From: Collinsella aerofaciens
Lineage (GTDB): Bacteria; Actinomycetota; Coriobacteriia; Coriobacteriales; Coriobacteriaceae
NCBI RefSeq assembly: GCF_028207065.1
Contig: NZ_JAQLFP010000002.1
Span: 38,546-102,545 of the forward strand
Direction: 5' to 3'
Length of the DNA stretch: 64,000 nucleotides
The notes beneath the pieces are model-generated. The model searched no databases. It was not told the DNA's origin and saw nothing but the letters and a program-made list of their open reading frames with translations. Made by a program: the position numbers and the translations under genes. Of the stretch, positions 41,334 to 53,792 are shown piece by piece (within the stretch, counting starts at the first letter, position 1; the number at the start of each line of letters is the position of its first letter).

Positions 41334-43814
41334 ATGGAATCGTTGTACCGAAAGTATCGCCCGCTCACCTTTGACTCCGTGGTGGGCCAGCAGCATATCG
41401 TCTCGACGCTCGAGCACGCCATCACCGAGGGGCGCCTGTCCCACGCCTACCTGTTCTGCGGACCGCGCGGCACGGGCAAGACCACCATGGCGCGCATTCT
41501 GGCCAAGGCGCTGCTGTGCCGCAATGCCGAGGCGGCGCGCGCCGAGGGTGCAAGCGGCTGCATGCCCGACGGTACTTGCGAGGAGTGCGAGCTCATTGCC
41601 GAGGGTAACCACCCCGATGTCTACGAGCTCGATGCCGCCTCCCGCACGGGCGTGGACAATGTGCGCGAGGAAATCATCAACTCCGTCAACTTTGCCCCGG
41701 TGCGCGGCAAGTACAAGATCTATATCATCGACGAGGTCCACATGCTCACGACGGCGGCGTTCAACGCGCTGCTCAAGACGCTCGAGGAGCCGCCGGCACA
41801 CGTGATCTTTGTGCTGTGCACCACCGACCCGCAAAAGATTCTGGAGACCATCCTCTCGCGCTGCCAGCGTTTCGATTTCCATCGCATCGGCAACGAGGAT
41901 ATCGAGCGTCGCCTGGCATACGTGTGCGAGCAGGAGGGCTTCGATTACGACGATGAGGCGCTGGCTATCGTGGCGCGCCATGCCAAGGGCGGTATGCGCG
42001 ACGCGTTGTCCACGCTGGAGCAGCTGAGCGTCTTTGGCAACGGTTCTGTGCATGCGGACGACGCCCGCTCGCTTTTAGGCGAGGTTTCGGACCAGATTCT
42101 GGGCGAGTTTTCCCGCGCCATTGCCGATCGCGATGTTGCCGAGCTCTATGGACTGATCCGTGCGCAGGTCGAGGAAGGAAACGACCTGCTGGAGCTGACG
42201 CGCGACCTGGTGGCGCATGTGCGTGACGTGTACGTTGCCTGCGTTGCCGGTGCCCGTGCCGAGCTGTTTGAGGGCGGCTCCGAGCAGGCCGAGGCGCTTG
42301 CTGCCGAGGCCGCTGCCTTTGGCGAGCATCCTGCCGACCGCCTGGCCCGTGTGCTGACGGTGCTCGACGATGCCGCACTGGAGATGAGGGGCGCGAGCGA
42401 CGTGCGCCTGGTGCTCGAGATCGCCTGCACGCGCCTGGCACGTCCCGAGGCCGATTTAACGATTGAGGCATTGGCCGAGCGCGTGGCCCGCTTGGAGGCC
42501 ATGGTTGCCAACGGCGCCGTGCCGGCGAGCGTGGCTGCTGCTCAGGCCGCCGCGCCTGCAGCATCCGTACCCGCTGCTGCCCAACAGCCGACGCTAATTT
42601 CGGGCGCTCGTGCTGCCGCTCCGGCGGCATCCGCTGCCCCCGCTGCTACGTCCGCGCGCCAGGGCGGTATGCCTTGGGACCGTGGTGCTGCTGTTCCGGC
42701 TGCCCAGCCTGCGTCCCGTTCTGCGTCCGTGTCAGCTTCCAAGCCTGCAGCGCCTGCACCTCAGCCTGCGCCGACTCCGACGCCTCAGCCCGTTGCGGCT
42801 CCCGCGCCTGCCACCGCTCCGGCACCTAAGCCCCAGTCCAACAATGCCGCCCAGGTTGCCGCCGCCGGTACTGCCGAGACGCCCGCGGTCGAGGATGCCG
42901 GAGAGCTGCAGCGCAAATGGGCCGAGGTTGTCGAGCGTGTCAAGGCGCGTCAGGCTTCCTACGCGGGGCTTTTGCTCAATGCCCGCGCCACGGCTGACGA
43001 CGGCTCCAGGCTCACGGTCTCGTTCCCCGCGGGCTCGACCTTTGCCATCAAGATGCTTGGACGCGCCGACACGCAGTCGGTGGTCCTGCCGACAGTCAGT
43101 GCGGTCTTCGGTCGTCGTACCGTCGACTATGTCCTGGATGGGGGTGGCACGCCGGCTCCTCAACATGAGGAGCATTCTCCATCTGCACGGGCTGCGGTAT
43201 CTGCGGACCCGCAACCCGTGTCCTCGGCGGCCCCTGCATCCTCGAGCGCCAGCGCGACGCAGCCAAAAGCAGCACCGATAGCGGCGCCGACCCCGTCGGC
43301 GCCTAAGCCCGTCATGGCCAAACCGGCTGCTCCGACACCCGCGCCCAAGCCTGCCTCGCCCGCGCCCAAGTCGTCTGACCTGGGCAAAGCCCCCTGGCTG
43401 CGCTCCGACAACCCCGCCGGCGCTCCTGCCACGGGCAAGCTCCCGACCGAGCCCGCGCCCCGAGCGCCCGAGCGCGCGTCCGCTCCCAAGGCTCAGCCCG
43501 CCGCGCCGTCTGCGCCATGGGAATCCGAGCAGGTTCCCTACGACGATGCCATGGTTGGCGGTTTTGTTGCCGATGCTGGTGGGGACGATCTGCCTCCGTT
43601 CGACGTGCCGGGTGCGGCGTCCGCGCCCAAGTCCGCTGCAACTGCCCCCAAAGAGGAGGACGCTCCTGCAGCTCCCTGGGAGTCCAACTCCGGTGCGGGC
43701 GGCCCCTTCGGCCATCAGGGTGCAGCCCCGAGCATCCCGCAGACCGAGGACGAGGCCAAAGCCCTCATCCGCAGCGTCTTCGGCCAGTCCACCATCTTCA
43801 AGCCGGTGGAGTAG
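41334..43814 (+). CDS. dnaX: DNA polymerase III subunit gamma/tau
   Basis: An 826-residue protein. AAA+ clamp-loader ATPase about 1-360: YRKYRPLTFDSVVGQQHI, Walker A CGPRGTGKTTMA, zinc Cys set (CRNAEA...CMPDGTCEEC), Walker B IIDEVHMLT and SRC motif LSRCQRFDF. Then a clamp-loader collar and a very long Ala/Pro-rich tau-like region (about 430-800) interrupted by a small folded part near 530-605 (LQRKWAEVVERVKARQASYA). ATG 41334 follows GGGGGAG and begins with the family's conserved MESLYRKYRP. The frame upstream to 41223 is not used. Confidence 0.96.
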   Translation: MESLYRKYRPLTFDSVVGQQHIVSTLEHAITEGRLSHAYLFCGPRGTGKTTMARILAKALLCRNAEAARAEGASGCMPDGTCEECELIAEGNHPDVYELDAASRTGVDNVREEIINSVNFAPVRGKYKIYIIDEVHMLTTAAFNALLKTLEEPPAHVIFVLCTTDPQKILETILSRCQRFDFHRIGNEDIERRLAYVCEQEGFDYDDEALAIVARHAKGGMRDALSTLEQLSVFGNGSVHADDARSLLGEVSDQILGEFSRAIADRDVAELYGLIRAQVEEGNDLLELTRDLVAHVRDVYVACVAGARAELFEGGSEQAEALAAEAAAFGEHPADRLARVLTVLDDAALEMRGASDVRLVLEIACTRLARPEADLTIEALAERVARLEAMVANGAVPASVAAAQAAAPAASVPAAAQQPTLISGARAAAPAASAAPAATSARQGGMPWDRGAAVPAAQPASRSASVSASKPAAPAPQPAPTPTPQPVAAPAPATAPAPKPQSNNAAQVAAAGTAETPAVEDAGELQRKWAEVVERVKARQASYAGLLLNARATADDGSRLTVSFPAGSTFAIKMLGRADTQSVVLPTVSAVFGRRTVDYVLDGGGTPAPQHEEHSPSARAAVSADPQPVSSAAPASSSASATQPKAAPIAAPTPSAPKPVMAKPAAPTPAPKPASPAPKSSDLGKAPWLRSDNPAGAPATGKLPTEPAPRAPERASAPKAQPAAPSAPWESEQVPYDDAMVGGFVADAGGDDLPPFDVPGAASAPKSAATAPKEEDAPAAPWESNSGAGGPFGHQGAAPSIPQTEDEAKALIRSVFGQSTIFKPVE

Positions 43815-43835
43815 CTGCGCAGGCGGGTATACTGC

Positions 43836-44309
43836 TCAAGAAGAGAACCCCTTGCCCGGGCGCATCTGTATTTCGGACATGTGCAACGTGGTGCCGCGTA
43901 TATCGCATTCGAGCAGACAGGCGCGTGACGGTCGGCCTAGGATGCTGAGGTCGATACGATACGTCGCATGGCTGTCCGTGTACTCGACTTGCTCGGCGTT
44001 GACGGTTGCTCCGATTGTAAATAAAGAGCCCAGTTCGGCATCGACAATCTTGGAGTCCTTTATCTTGACCTTGAACTCTTGGTAGAGGGACGGGCTGTTG
44101 TAGTAAATGGTTCGGGTTCCGTCGGTGCATTCATCGGTCGTCTCCCATTTGACGACGGGCTGGTCCGAGCTGGCTATCAGCAGTTCTGCTCCAAAAGCTA
44201 TGGCATGGGTGATGATAACCAGTAATACCCAGACGACAAAGAGATAGAGAACCACATATGCAACGGGGTGTTTTGAGCGGATGTTTTGGAGTACGGCTGG
44301 GACATTCAC
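43836..44309 (-). CDS. Membrane-anchored hypothetical protein
   Basis: A 157-residue protein from GTG 44309, preceded by GGAGG. One hydrophobic helix (AYVVLYLFVVWVLLVIITHA) near residue 17-40, then an external beta-rich domain with three Cys (TTDECTDGTRTIYYNS; SRACLLECDIRG). No family recognised. It is inserted on the opposite strand between dnaX and ybaB, which are usually neighbours. Confidence 0.7.
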   Translation of the reverse strand: MNVPAVLQNIRSKHPVAYVVLYLFVVWVLLVIITHAIAFGAELLIASSDQPVVKWETTDECTDGTRTIYYNSPSLYQEFKVKIKDSKIVDAELGSLFTIGATVNAEQVEYTDSHATYRIDLSILGRPSRACLLECDIRGTTLHMSEIQMRPGKGFSS

Positions 44310-44461
44310 GAGGGCACCTCCAAATCGTCATCTATGACAATCAAATTATACCCAGCCGCCATGCGTGCCGCCTCGAGCAGCGGCTCGGCATTTTGCCATG
44401 TAGCCTTGTAGCCCTACGCATAAACTGCCTGGTTCCAGCTCTGCTAGATGTAGCTTGAGAT

Positions 44462-44497
44462 AATTATGCAACCTTGCATAATTCGACCTTGCATAAT
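44462..44497. promoter_or_regulatory. ATTATGCAA dyad plus direct repeat, possible ArgR-type box
   Basis: AATTATGCAA (44462-44471) and TTGCATAATT (44474-44483) form a perfect dyad with a 2-bp centre, and CCTTGCATAAT occurs twice 15 bp apart (44472 and 44487). The half-site resembles actinobacterial arginine-repressor boxes as I remember them. It lies in the 349-base gap 44310-44658 between the divergent hypothetical gene and ybaB; nothing else is evident in that gap. Confidence 0.45.
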
Positions 44498-44658
44498 CTT
44501 GGGCGTGCGTCACGCTCAAGGACATGTATATCGACTGAGGTAGCGTGTCCGCCCCGCTTGCTTGCCCCGCGCCGTGGTACGATTTTTGAGTTTGAAAGTC
44601 CCGTCGCGCTCCGGCTGCCCTTGCAGCTTGTCGCGCGGCCGCACGTAAAGGAGCCATC

Positions 44659-44979
44659 ATGGCCGGTATGAACATGCAGCAAATGATGAAGCAGGCTCGC
44701 AAGATGCAGGAGCAGCTTGCCGCCGCGCAGGAAAACCTTAAGTCCCAGACCGTCGACGCCTCTGCCGGCGGCGGCATGGTCAAGGTGACCGTTAACGGCG
44801 AGATGGAGCTCGTCAACCTCACCATCGACCCCGATGCCCTCGATCCCGAGGACGTCGATATGCTGCAGGACATGATCATGGCTGCCGTCAACGAGGCCGT
44901 CCGCGGTGTCAACGAGCTCGCCAACAAGCAGATGGGCGCCATCACCGGCGGCCTCAACATCCCGGGCATGCCGTTCTAA
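44659..44979 (+). CDS. ybaB: YbaB/EbfC nucleoid-associated protein
   Basis: A 106-residue protein: Met/Gln-rich N-terminal helix ([20 protein letters not shown]), beta part ([20 protein letters not shown]) and C-terminal helix ending PGMPF. Full length for the family; a DNA-binding dimer that accompanies dnaX and recR in most bacteria. AAAGGAG precedes the ATG. Confidence 0.96.
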   Translation: MAGMNMQQMMKQARKMQEQLAAAQENLKSQTVDASAGGGMVKVTVNGEMELVNLTIDPDALDPEDVDMLQDMIMAAVNEAVRGVNELANKQMGAITGGLNIPGMPF

Positions 44980-44992
44980 GACACGCATATAT

Positions 44993-45589
44993 ATGAGTGC
45001 CAACCATAGTCTGCAAAAATTGCTCGATGAGCTGGGCCGTCTGCCGGGCATTGGTCCCAAGTCGGCCCAGCGCATCGCCTATTACCTGCTCGAGGCCGAT
45101 GCCGAGGAGGCGCGCCGCCTGGCCGAGGCTATCCTGGAGGTTAAGCAGGAGGTTCACTTTTGCAGCCGCTGCTTTAACTACGCCACGGCCGACGAGTGCT
45201 CCATCTGCCAGGATTCGATGCGCGATACCACTCGCATTTGCGTGGTGGGCGAGCCGCGCGATGTCCAGGCGATTGAGCGCACGGGCAGCTACCACGGTCT
45301 CTACCACGTATTGGGCGGCGTGATCAGTCCCATGGACAAGATTGGTCCCGAGCAGTTGCACATTCGTGAGCTGCTGGCACGCTTGGGCCACGAGGACATC
45401 CACGAGGTCATCATCGCCACCAACCCCAATATCGAGGGCGAGACCACGGCGAGCTACCTGGCCCGCACTATCAAGCCGCTGGGCGTTGAGGTATCGCGTC
45501 TGGCGAGCGGCCTTCCCGTGGGCGGCGACCTGGAGTATGCCGACGAGCTTACGCTTGGGCGCGCCATCGAGGCCCGTCGCACGATTTAG
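44993..45589 (+). CDS. recR: Recombination protein RecR
   Basis: A 198-residue protein of normal length: N-terminal HhH ([20 protein letters not shown]), C4 zinc finger ([16 protein letters not shown]) near 57-72, and Toprim domain ([34 protein letters not shown]). With RecO/RecF it loads RecA at gaps. ATG 44993 is 13 bases after ybaB. The in-frame start farther left overlaps ybaB and is rejected. Confidence 0.96.
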   Translation: MSANHSLQKLLDELGRLPGIGPKSAQRIAYYLLEADAEEARRLAEAILEVKQEVHFCSRCFNYATADECSICQDSMRDTTRICVVGEPRDVQAIERTGSYHGLYHVLGGVISPMDKIGPEQLHIRELLARLGHEDIHEVIIATNPNIEGETTASYLARTIKPLGVEVSRLASGLPVGGDLEYADELTLGRAIEARRTI

Positions 45590-45794
45590 GTGGCGAGCCT
45601 GCTCCTGCCGTATGTCTTCATCGCGACGCACGGGGTAGCCATAATTTCCCCGTGCGACTGTAAGTTTGTTGTGCAACAAAGATGCTTTGTATCCGCTTAT
45701 CGCATGGATGCTTCCACTTGCATCCTTAATTTGCCCATTCGTTGCGCAACCTTTTGGGTTCGCTGATACACTCAAATATGGATTCGAATGAATG

Positions 45795-45819
45795 CGCCGC
45801 TCCCGAGCGGCGTGTTTTT
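45795..45819 (+). terminator. Terminator-like hairpin directly before a ribosome site
   Basis: CGCCGCT (45795-45801), CCCG loop, AGCGGCG (45806-45812), then TGTTTTT. The ribosome site GGAGGAG of the gene at 45835 begins about 4 bases later. It could end recR transcription or attenuate the kinase/FHA cassette. A weaker dyad (45628-45636 with 45649-45657) lies closer to recR. Confidence 0.6.
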
Positions 45820-45834
45820 GTTGGAGGAGAACGC

Positions 45835-46740
45835 ATGCGGCCCGGTGGCACTCAGACAAAGCGCGGCGCCGCGGTGCGCATGCGACGCCGACTGGGCTTG
45901 GCGCCGCGGGCGTACGCACTGCTGTCTTGCTCGCTGGTGCTGGTCATAGCTGGCGTTTCTGCCTATGGCATGACCGTGCCGTCCATGATGCAGGCACATG
46001 CCGCACGCGAACCGCGCGTGGGGCATGAGGTCAAAAGTGACCTGGGGACCACGACTGGATATGCTTGGGCAAGTGTGGTCGCGCATATTGTGTTTGGCAC
46101 CGGCGACGCGGACGGCGCCGAGGCCCCGGACAACGAAGTCACGCTTGCCAATGGCAAAACCATCGTGCTCACCAACACCAAGATCATCGATCGGTTGTCC
46201 AACAATAGCGTGGCGGCAACGGTGAATAAGGTCGAGCAGCAGAAGGAGCAGGACGCCCAGCAGTCCGGAAAGCCCGGTAGCTCGGATACTTCTGGCTCCG
46301 GCTCGGATTCGTCGAGTTCGGGCGGTGGCTCTGGGTCGGGTTCCTCTGCCGGAGGGTCTGGAAACGGCGGCTCGACGGGCGGCAACACTGACAACGATGC
46401 AAACTCCGGTGGCCTTTCCGCTGCTGAGGAAGAGAGCATTCACAGCTGGCTTGTGACCAAGTACAACATGCTCGACGGCTATGTTTCTCGTGCCAATGAC
46501 GTGGTCTCGACCTATAACTCTACGGGAGATCCCAGGCCGTGCGACAGCCTGGTCGGGGAGATGTTTGTCATTCGAGCCGAGTTCGGTCGTCAGACATTCT
46601 CGCCCCGGTCAAAGTGGTATCAGCAGTATGCCAATCTGTGGGGCTGTTACACCAACCTATGTCAATGGGTCGGCCATTACGGCGATGATGACGTCGCGCT
46701 CGGTAATTTCAACAATAACGTGGCGGCGCTTGCCCTATGA
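45835..46740 (+). CDS. Exported/anchored protein with Ser/Gly linker, unknown
   Basis: A 301-residue protein. Basic N-terminus, then one hydrophobic helix (YALLSCSLVLVIAGVSAYGM, about residues 26-45). A Ser/Gly-rich linker at about 147-195 (DSSSSGGGSGSGSS) separates it from a C-terminal helical domain (EESIHSWLVTKYNMLDGYVS; YQQYANLWGCYTNLCQWVGH). The linker and position suggest an extracellular sensor or cargo controlled by the next two genes. ATG 45835 follows GGAGGAG; the frame is open upstream through the hairpin, so a longer form starting at ATG 45778 is possible. Family not recognised. Confidence 0.7.
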   Translation: MRPGGTQTKRGAAVRMRRRLGLAPRAYALLSCSLVLVIAGVSAYGMTVPSMMQAHAAREPRVGHEVKSDLGTTTGYAWASVVAHIVFGTGDADGAEAPDNEVTLANGKTIVLTNTKIIDRLSNNSVAATVNKVEQQKEQDAQQSGKPGSSDTSGSGSDSSSSGGGSGSGSSAGGSGNGGSTGGNTDNDANSGGLSAAEEESIHSWLVTKYNMLDGYVSRANDVVSTYNSTGDPRPCDSLVGEMFVIRAEFGRQTFSPRSKWYQQYANLWGCYTNLCQWVGHYGDDDVALGNFNNNVAALAL

Positions 46741-48581
46741 TGACCGATCTTGCATCCACCACACCACAATCGCTCGGTCGCGATCCCATGGTCGGCCTGC
46801 GCCTGGCGCGTGTCGACGGGTTTGAGCCGGCCATTGCGCTCGGTCAGGACGAACTGCCTGCCTATCTGCGTCGTTTTACGATACTGTTTGCCGACGATGC
46901 CACCATGCGCCGTGGCGGTATCGGCCGCGTGACGCGTGCCGTCAACGCCCAAGGCGAGGCCGTGGCACTCAAGCAGCTCATCTTGCCAACGTGCGATGAG
47001 TTTGACGATGCCGCCGCCCATGAGGCGCTGGTCGCCAAGTTCAAAGCGGCGTTTCGCGAGGAATACGAATGCCATCGCGCCCTTTCGGGCCTTAAGGGCT
47101 TTCCCCGCCTCTATGGCTGGGGCGAGGTCGACGGTGTGCCTGCAATTGTCATGGAATGGGTCGAGGGCGAGACGCTCGCCCGCTTGCGCTCGCGCTTTGC
47201 CGTGGACGATGCCGGCCGCCTATCGCCGCTTGTGGCGGCGCGTCTGGGTCGCGACCTGTTCGATCTGCTCTGCCGTATGAGCCTGGTGGGCGAGGGCTTT
47301 GTCCATCGCGATATCTCGCCCGCTAATATTATGGTGCGTACGGCGCGTCTACCGCTTGACCGGCAGCTTGCCGAGGGCACCTTTGACCTGTGCCTGATCG
47401 ACTTTGGCTCGTCGCTGGCGCTTGAGCCTGCGTCGGCCGTGGCCGGTACCGGCGGCAAGGCGTCGTTTACGGAGCGTTATGCCACGCTGCGTCGCGCGAC
47501 GGTTGCCTATGCCCCGCCCGAGATGCTCACCGACGATATTCCCGACCTGCGCGCTTTGCGTATGTCGCCGGCGATTGACGTCTATGCCGCGGCAAGCACG
47601 GTTTACGAGCTCATTGCCGGCGCCGCGCCATACGAAGCCGCGCCGAGCACTTCGGGCACCTCGGGTTCGCGCAAAAAGACGCGCGACATCGCGAGCCCCT
47701 ACCGTCTCAAGATGGACACGCGGCCCGACTATCCCATTGGTGCCCATGCGCCCGGTTGTGATTTGACGCAGCTGCTTCATCGCGAGCCCGATGTGGCGCT
47801 CGCCGCGGCCGAGCAGGCCCAGCAGCTGGGGCTTGAGCCGGATTCCGAGGAGCTACGCGATGCGCTGGCGTTTGTCGATGCCCAGCTGTTCGACGTGGTG
47901 ATGGCCTGTCTGTCCAGCCATCAAAAAGATCGTCCCGAGCCGGCGGCGGTCGAGGCGGCGCTCTCGGCGTTTTGTGACCACTATGCGCAAAATGTCGGTC
48001 GTTCGCTCCGCGGCGAGCCGCTCACGCCGTGCCCCATGGATGCGTCCGGCCGCGCGGTTCGTCGCGCGCTGATGGTCGGCGCGGCGGTCGTCTGTGGCGT
48101 GGTTTGGGCTGCGGTCGTGGTTTCGGCCGCGCTGCTGGCGTCGGGCGCTCGCGTGACGGCGACTTTGGGATCGCTCGTGTGGTCTGGGTCGCTACCGGGT
48201 GTTATTGCCGCACTGGCGCTGGCGCTGCCAGGCATGGCCGGCGTTGCCGCGGGGGCACTTGCGCGCGATCGACGCTCGGGGTTCCTGCAGGGTGTGCTTG
48301 CGCTTTCTGCCTGCGAGGTTCCGGTACTGGTTGTGACTGCATGTAGCGTATTTTCCCAACGCGCCGTGATGGGCGGCCTTGTTGCCGCTTTGGTTGCAAC
48401 CTATACGCTTACGTGGTTTTTGCTTGCGATGGGCTTTGCCTTTGAACTTCCCGTTTCGGCACCGCGACGCACAAAAGCCCAGATGGCGACTCCGCTTGCC
48501 GGTGGAGCCGCAGCTGCCCGTACTTTTGGCGGACCTGTCGAAGTATCGTCCGATTCTATTTCTACGACCAAGGAGGCCTAG
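46737..48581 (+). CDS. Membrane protein kinase of the Ser/Thr kinase superfamily
   Basis: A 614-residue protein starting in a 4-base overlap. Kinase domain about 45-425: a glycine-loop variant RRGGIGRVTRAV, ATP Lys in VALKQLIL, catalytic HRDISPANIM (Ser for the usual Lys, a form seen in eukaryotic-like bacterial kinases), CLIDFGSSL for DFG and APPEMLTDD. A long insertion (about 300-330) precedes the C-lobe. The C-terminus has four membrane helices (ALMVGAAVVCGVVWAAVVVS onward). The partner FHA protein follows directly. Confidence 0.85.
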   Translation: MMTDLASTTPQSLGRDPMVGLRLARVDGFEPAIALGQDELPAYLRRFTILFADDATMRRGGIGRVTRAVNAQGEAVALKQLILPTCDEFDDAAAHEALVAKFKAAFREEYECHRALSGLKGFPRLYGWGEVDGVPAIVMEWVEGETLARLRSRFAVDDAGRLSPLVAARLGRDLFDLLCRMSLVGEGFVHRDISPANIMVRTARLPLDRQLAEGTFDLCLIDFGSSLALEPASAVAGTGGKASFTERYATLRRATVAYAPPEMLTDDIPDLRALRMSPAIDVYAAASTVYELIAGAAPYEAAPSTSGTSGSRKKTRDIASPYRLKMDTRPDYPIGAHAPGCDLTQLLHREPDVALAAAEQAQQLGLEPDSEELRDALAFVDAQLFDVVMACLSSHQKDRPEPAAVEAALSAFCDHYAQNVGRSLRGEPLTPCPMDASGRAVRRALMVGAAVVCGVVWAAVVVSAALLASGARVTATLGSLVWSGSLPGVIAALALALPGMAGVAAGALARDRRSGFLQGVLALSACEVPVLVVTACSVFSQRAVMGGLVAALVATYTLTWFLLAMGFAFELPVSAPRRTKAQMATPLAGGAAAARTFGGPVEVSSDSISTTKEA

Positions 48582-48584
48582 GTC

Positions 48585-49523
48585 ATGGCATCTCAAGTTG
48601 AGCTCACCCCATGCGGGGCCATGTTTGACATCTTTAAGCGCGCGGCGCATCTGAGCCATATCGAGCTGTGCGGCTTGGTGCTTTCGTCCCGTCCGCTCGC
48701 CGACGGCCGCAGCCCGCAGAGCCGAGCCGCCGATCGCTCTTGGGTTTCCCGCTTTATCGTTCGCGCGCCGGTCGGCACGCTTCAGCAGCGCTACTTTGCC
48801 GAATACGGTACCTCGGCTGCGCGTATTATGTCGCAACTGGCCCTGCGCCAGCGCAATCCCATGGACTCCACGGCTGTAATCAATATGGTGTGCGGTCCTG
48901 CAGGTGAACCGATGGTACGCGCGCTCGAAGAGTGCCACCAGGACACGAATCTCTATCGCAACGCGCTCGATCGCCTGTCCCAGGCGGCGGAACTCATGCC
49001 CGCCGAGCGCGCCGAGGCCGTGCTGGTGCTGTTTGTCGCCGTCGGTTGTTCGGCGGATGTGCGGTCCTCGGTGAACTATGCCATCGACTACGCGCACGCG
49101 ACCTGTGGCGGAGGCACCTCCACGCTGCGTTCGCTTGGCATGTCGATGACCGCGGGCGAACGCGACCCCGCCCCGGCGCACCCTTTGGGCTTGCTGCGCA
49201 TACAAAACAGTTTTGTCGTGAGTGCCCCGCGCTGGATTCAGCCGAGTGAGCAGGGTGTTGAGATTGGCGCGCTGGCCACTGGTGAGGGCGATATTACCGA
49301 CGTCGGCGACGATGTCTCGGCCCGCCATGCCCATATCTGGTGCGATGCTCAAAATATCTGGCACGTCGAGGACTTGTCGTCCACCAACGGAACCGTGGTG
49401 GTAAACGGGGCCACGCGTGTCTGCATTCAGGTCGAGCCCGGCCGTTCCGCCCAACTCAACCCCGGCGACGAGCTCAAACTCGGCGAATCCACCACCTACG
49501 CCATCCTGCTCGGCGCCCTCTAG
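48585..49523 (+). CDS. FHA domain protein, partner of the second kinase
   Basis: A 312-residue protein. Residues 1-205 are a helical domain I do not recognise (VELTPCGAMFDIFKRAAHLS start). The C-terminal FHA domain (about 215-310) has SARHAHIWC and LSSTNGTVVVNG; the usual GR before the first strand end is altered. It follows the kinase gene by 3 bases, behind AAGGAGG, so it is probably its phosphothreonine-reading effector. Confidence 0.88.
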   Translation: MASQVELTPCGAMFDIFKRAAHLSHIELCGLVLSSRPLADGRSPQSRAADRSWVSRFIVRAPVGTLQQRYFAEYGTSAARIMSQLALRQRNPMDSTAVINMVCGPAGEPMVRALEECHQDTNLYRNALDRLSQAAELMPAERAEAVLVLFVAVGCSADVRSSVNYAIDYAHATCGGGTSTLRSLGMSMTAGERDPAPAHPLGLLRIQNSFVVSAPRWIQPSEQGVEIGALATGEGDITDVGDDVSARHAHIWCDAQNIWHVEDLSSTNGTVVVNGATRVCIQVEPGRSAQLNPGDELKLGESTTYAILLGAL

Positions 49524-49974
49524 CCGGCAGTTAGGGACGTTCCTTTCCTGCCGGTACTTGGGGACACTCCTTGGCGCGTCAGAGCCAGTCGTCCGGGGAT
49601 GGAGGGACCATTCTGGCCTTTGGCGGTCACCCGAGGTAAACCTTTACCGCCCGCCTATATTTGTCGAAATTACACTTAACGGCGGGGTACAATAAACCCG
49701 CATGCGGATTTCCGTTGCGGGCGCTTCCCATCGCCGGGGCGTGCCCGGGAGCATCCGGCATGCGGCCTTTGCGGCGCTCGGTCATGTGCAAGACGGGCGG
49801 TCGGGTCTGTGGGGCGCATCAGCTGCCCCTCGCCTCGGCATGTCTTCTCTCCACGCCATGTACCTGCTGCTGAGCCTGCCTGCCAGATGATTGGAAGCAA
49901 CAGCGAAAATCCCATCACGCCAACATCCCGGCGATCGCCGGGGCCTGTATACCTATATGAGAGGAGAGGGGTAT
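49524..49974 (+). promoter_or_regulatory. Intergenic region and long leader of the PFOR gene
   Basis: A 451-base gap. Left part: two direct TTAGGGACGTTCC / TTGGGGACACTCC words (about 49531 and 49559), relics of the GGGGAC repeat family. A possible -10 TACAAT is at 49688-49693 with no clear -35. If used, it makes a leader of about 275 bases, GC-rich with a CGGCGATCGCCGG dyad (49930-49942) shortly before the GAGGAGAGGGG ribosome site. No gene recognised. Confidence 0.4.
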
Positions 49975-53514
<3,540 letters not shown>

Positions 53515-53535
53515 GTCTCCCACCGCAGGATCTGA

Positions 53536-53638
53536 GGGCTGACCTTCGCGGACGTCCTCGGACATGAAAGAACCCCCGCTGCGCACTACGTGCGGCGGGG
53601 GTTCTTTCGTCCTGCGGAGTGTCCGCGAAGGTTAGCCC
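53536..53638. terminator. Terminator after PFOR, nested in a larger inverted repeat
   Basis: Inner hairpin: GAAAGAACCCCCGC (53566-53579) with GCGGGGGTTCTTTC (53595-53608), A- and T-rich on either side, so it can act in both directions. Outer arms: GGGCTGACCTTCGCGGAC (53536-53553) with GTCCGCGAAGGTTAGCCC (53621-53638), one mismatch. The rest of the gap to 53792 shows only a small TTTCGCGGC/GCCGCGAAA hairpin (53721-53741). Confidence 0.85.
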
Positions 53639-53792
53639 CCAGACCCTGCTACGACTACGTCCTCGGATTGTGGGGCTGAACGAGGGGCGTGGTTGGTGGG
53701 GCCTTTTATCCCGGTCGCTGTTTCGCGGCTTTGCCGCGAAATCACGCGCTGCTTTGGGCATAGAGGGGGACCTGGTTGCGGACTCAGATGAC

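Noticed and set aside
49891..49974. 28-codon N-terminal extension of PFOR
   Set aside because: The conserved protein begins at MARKFKSMDG (49975) directly after a strong ribosome site; the upstream frame is open by chance.
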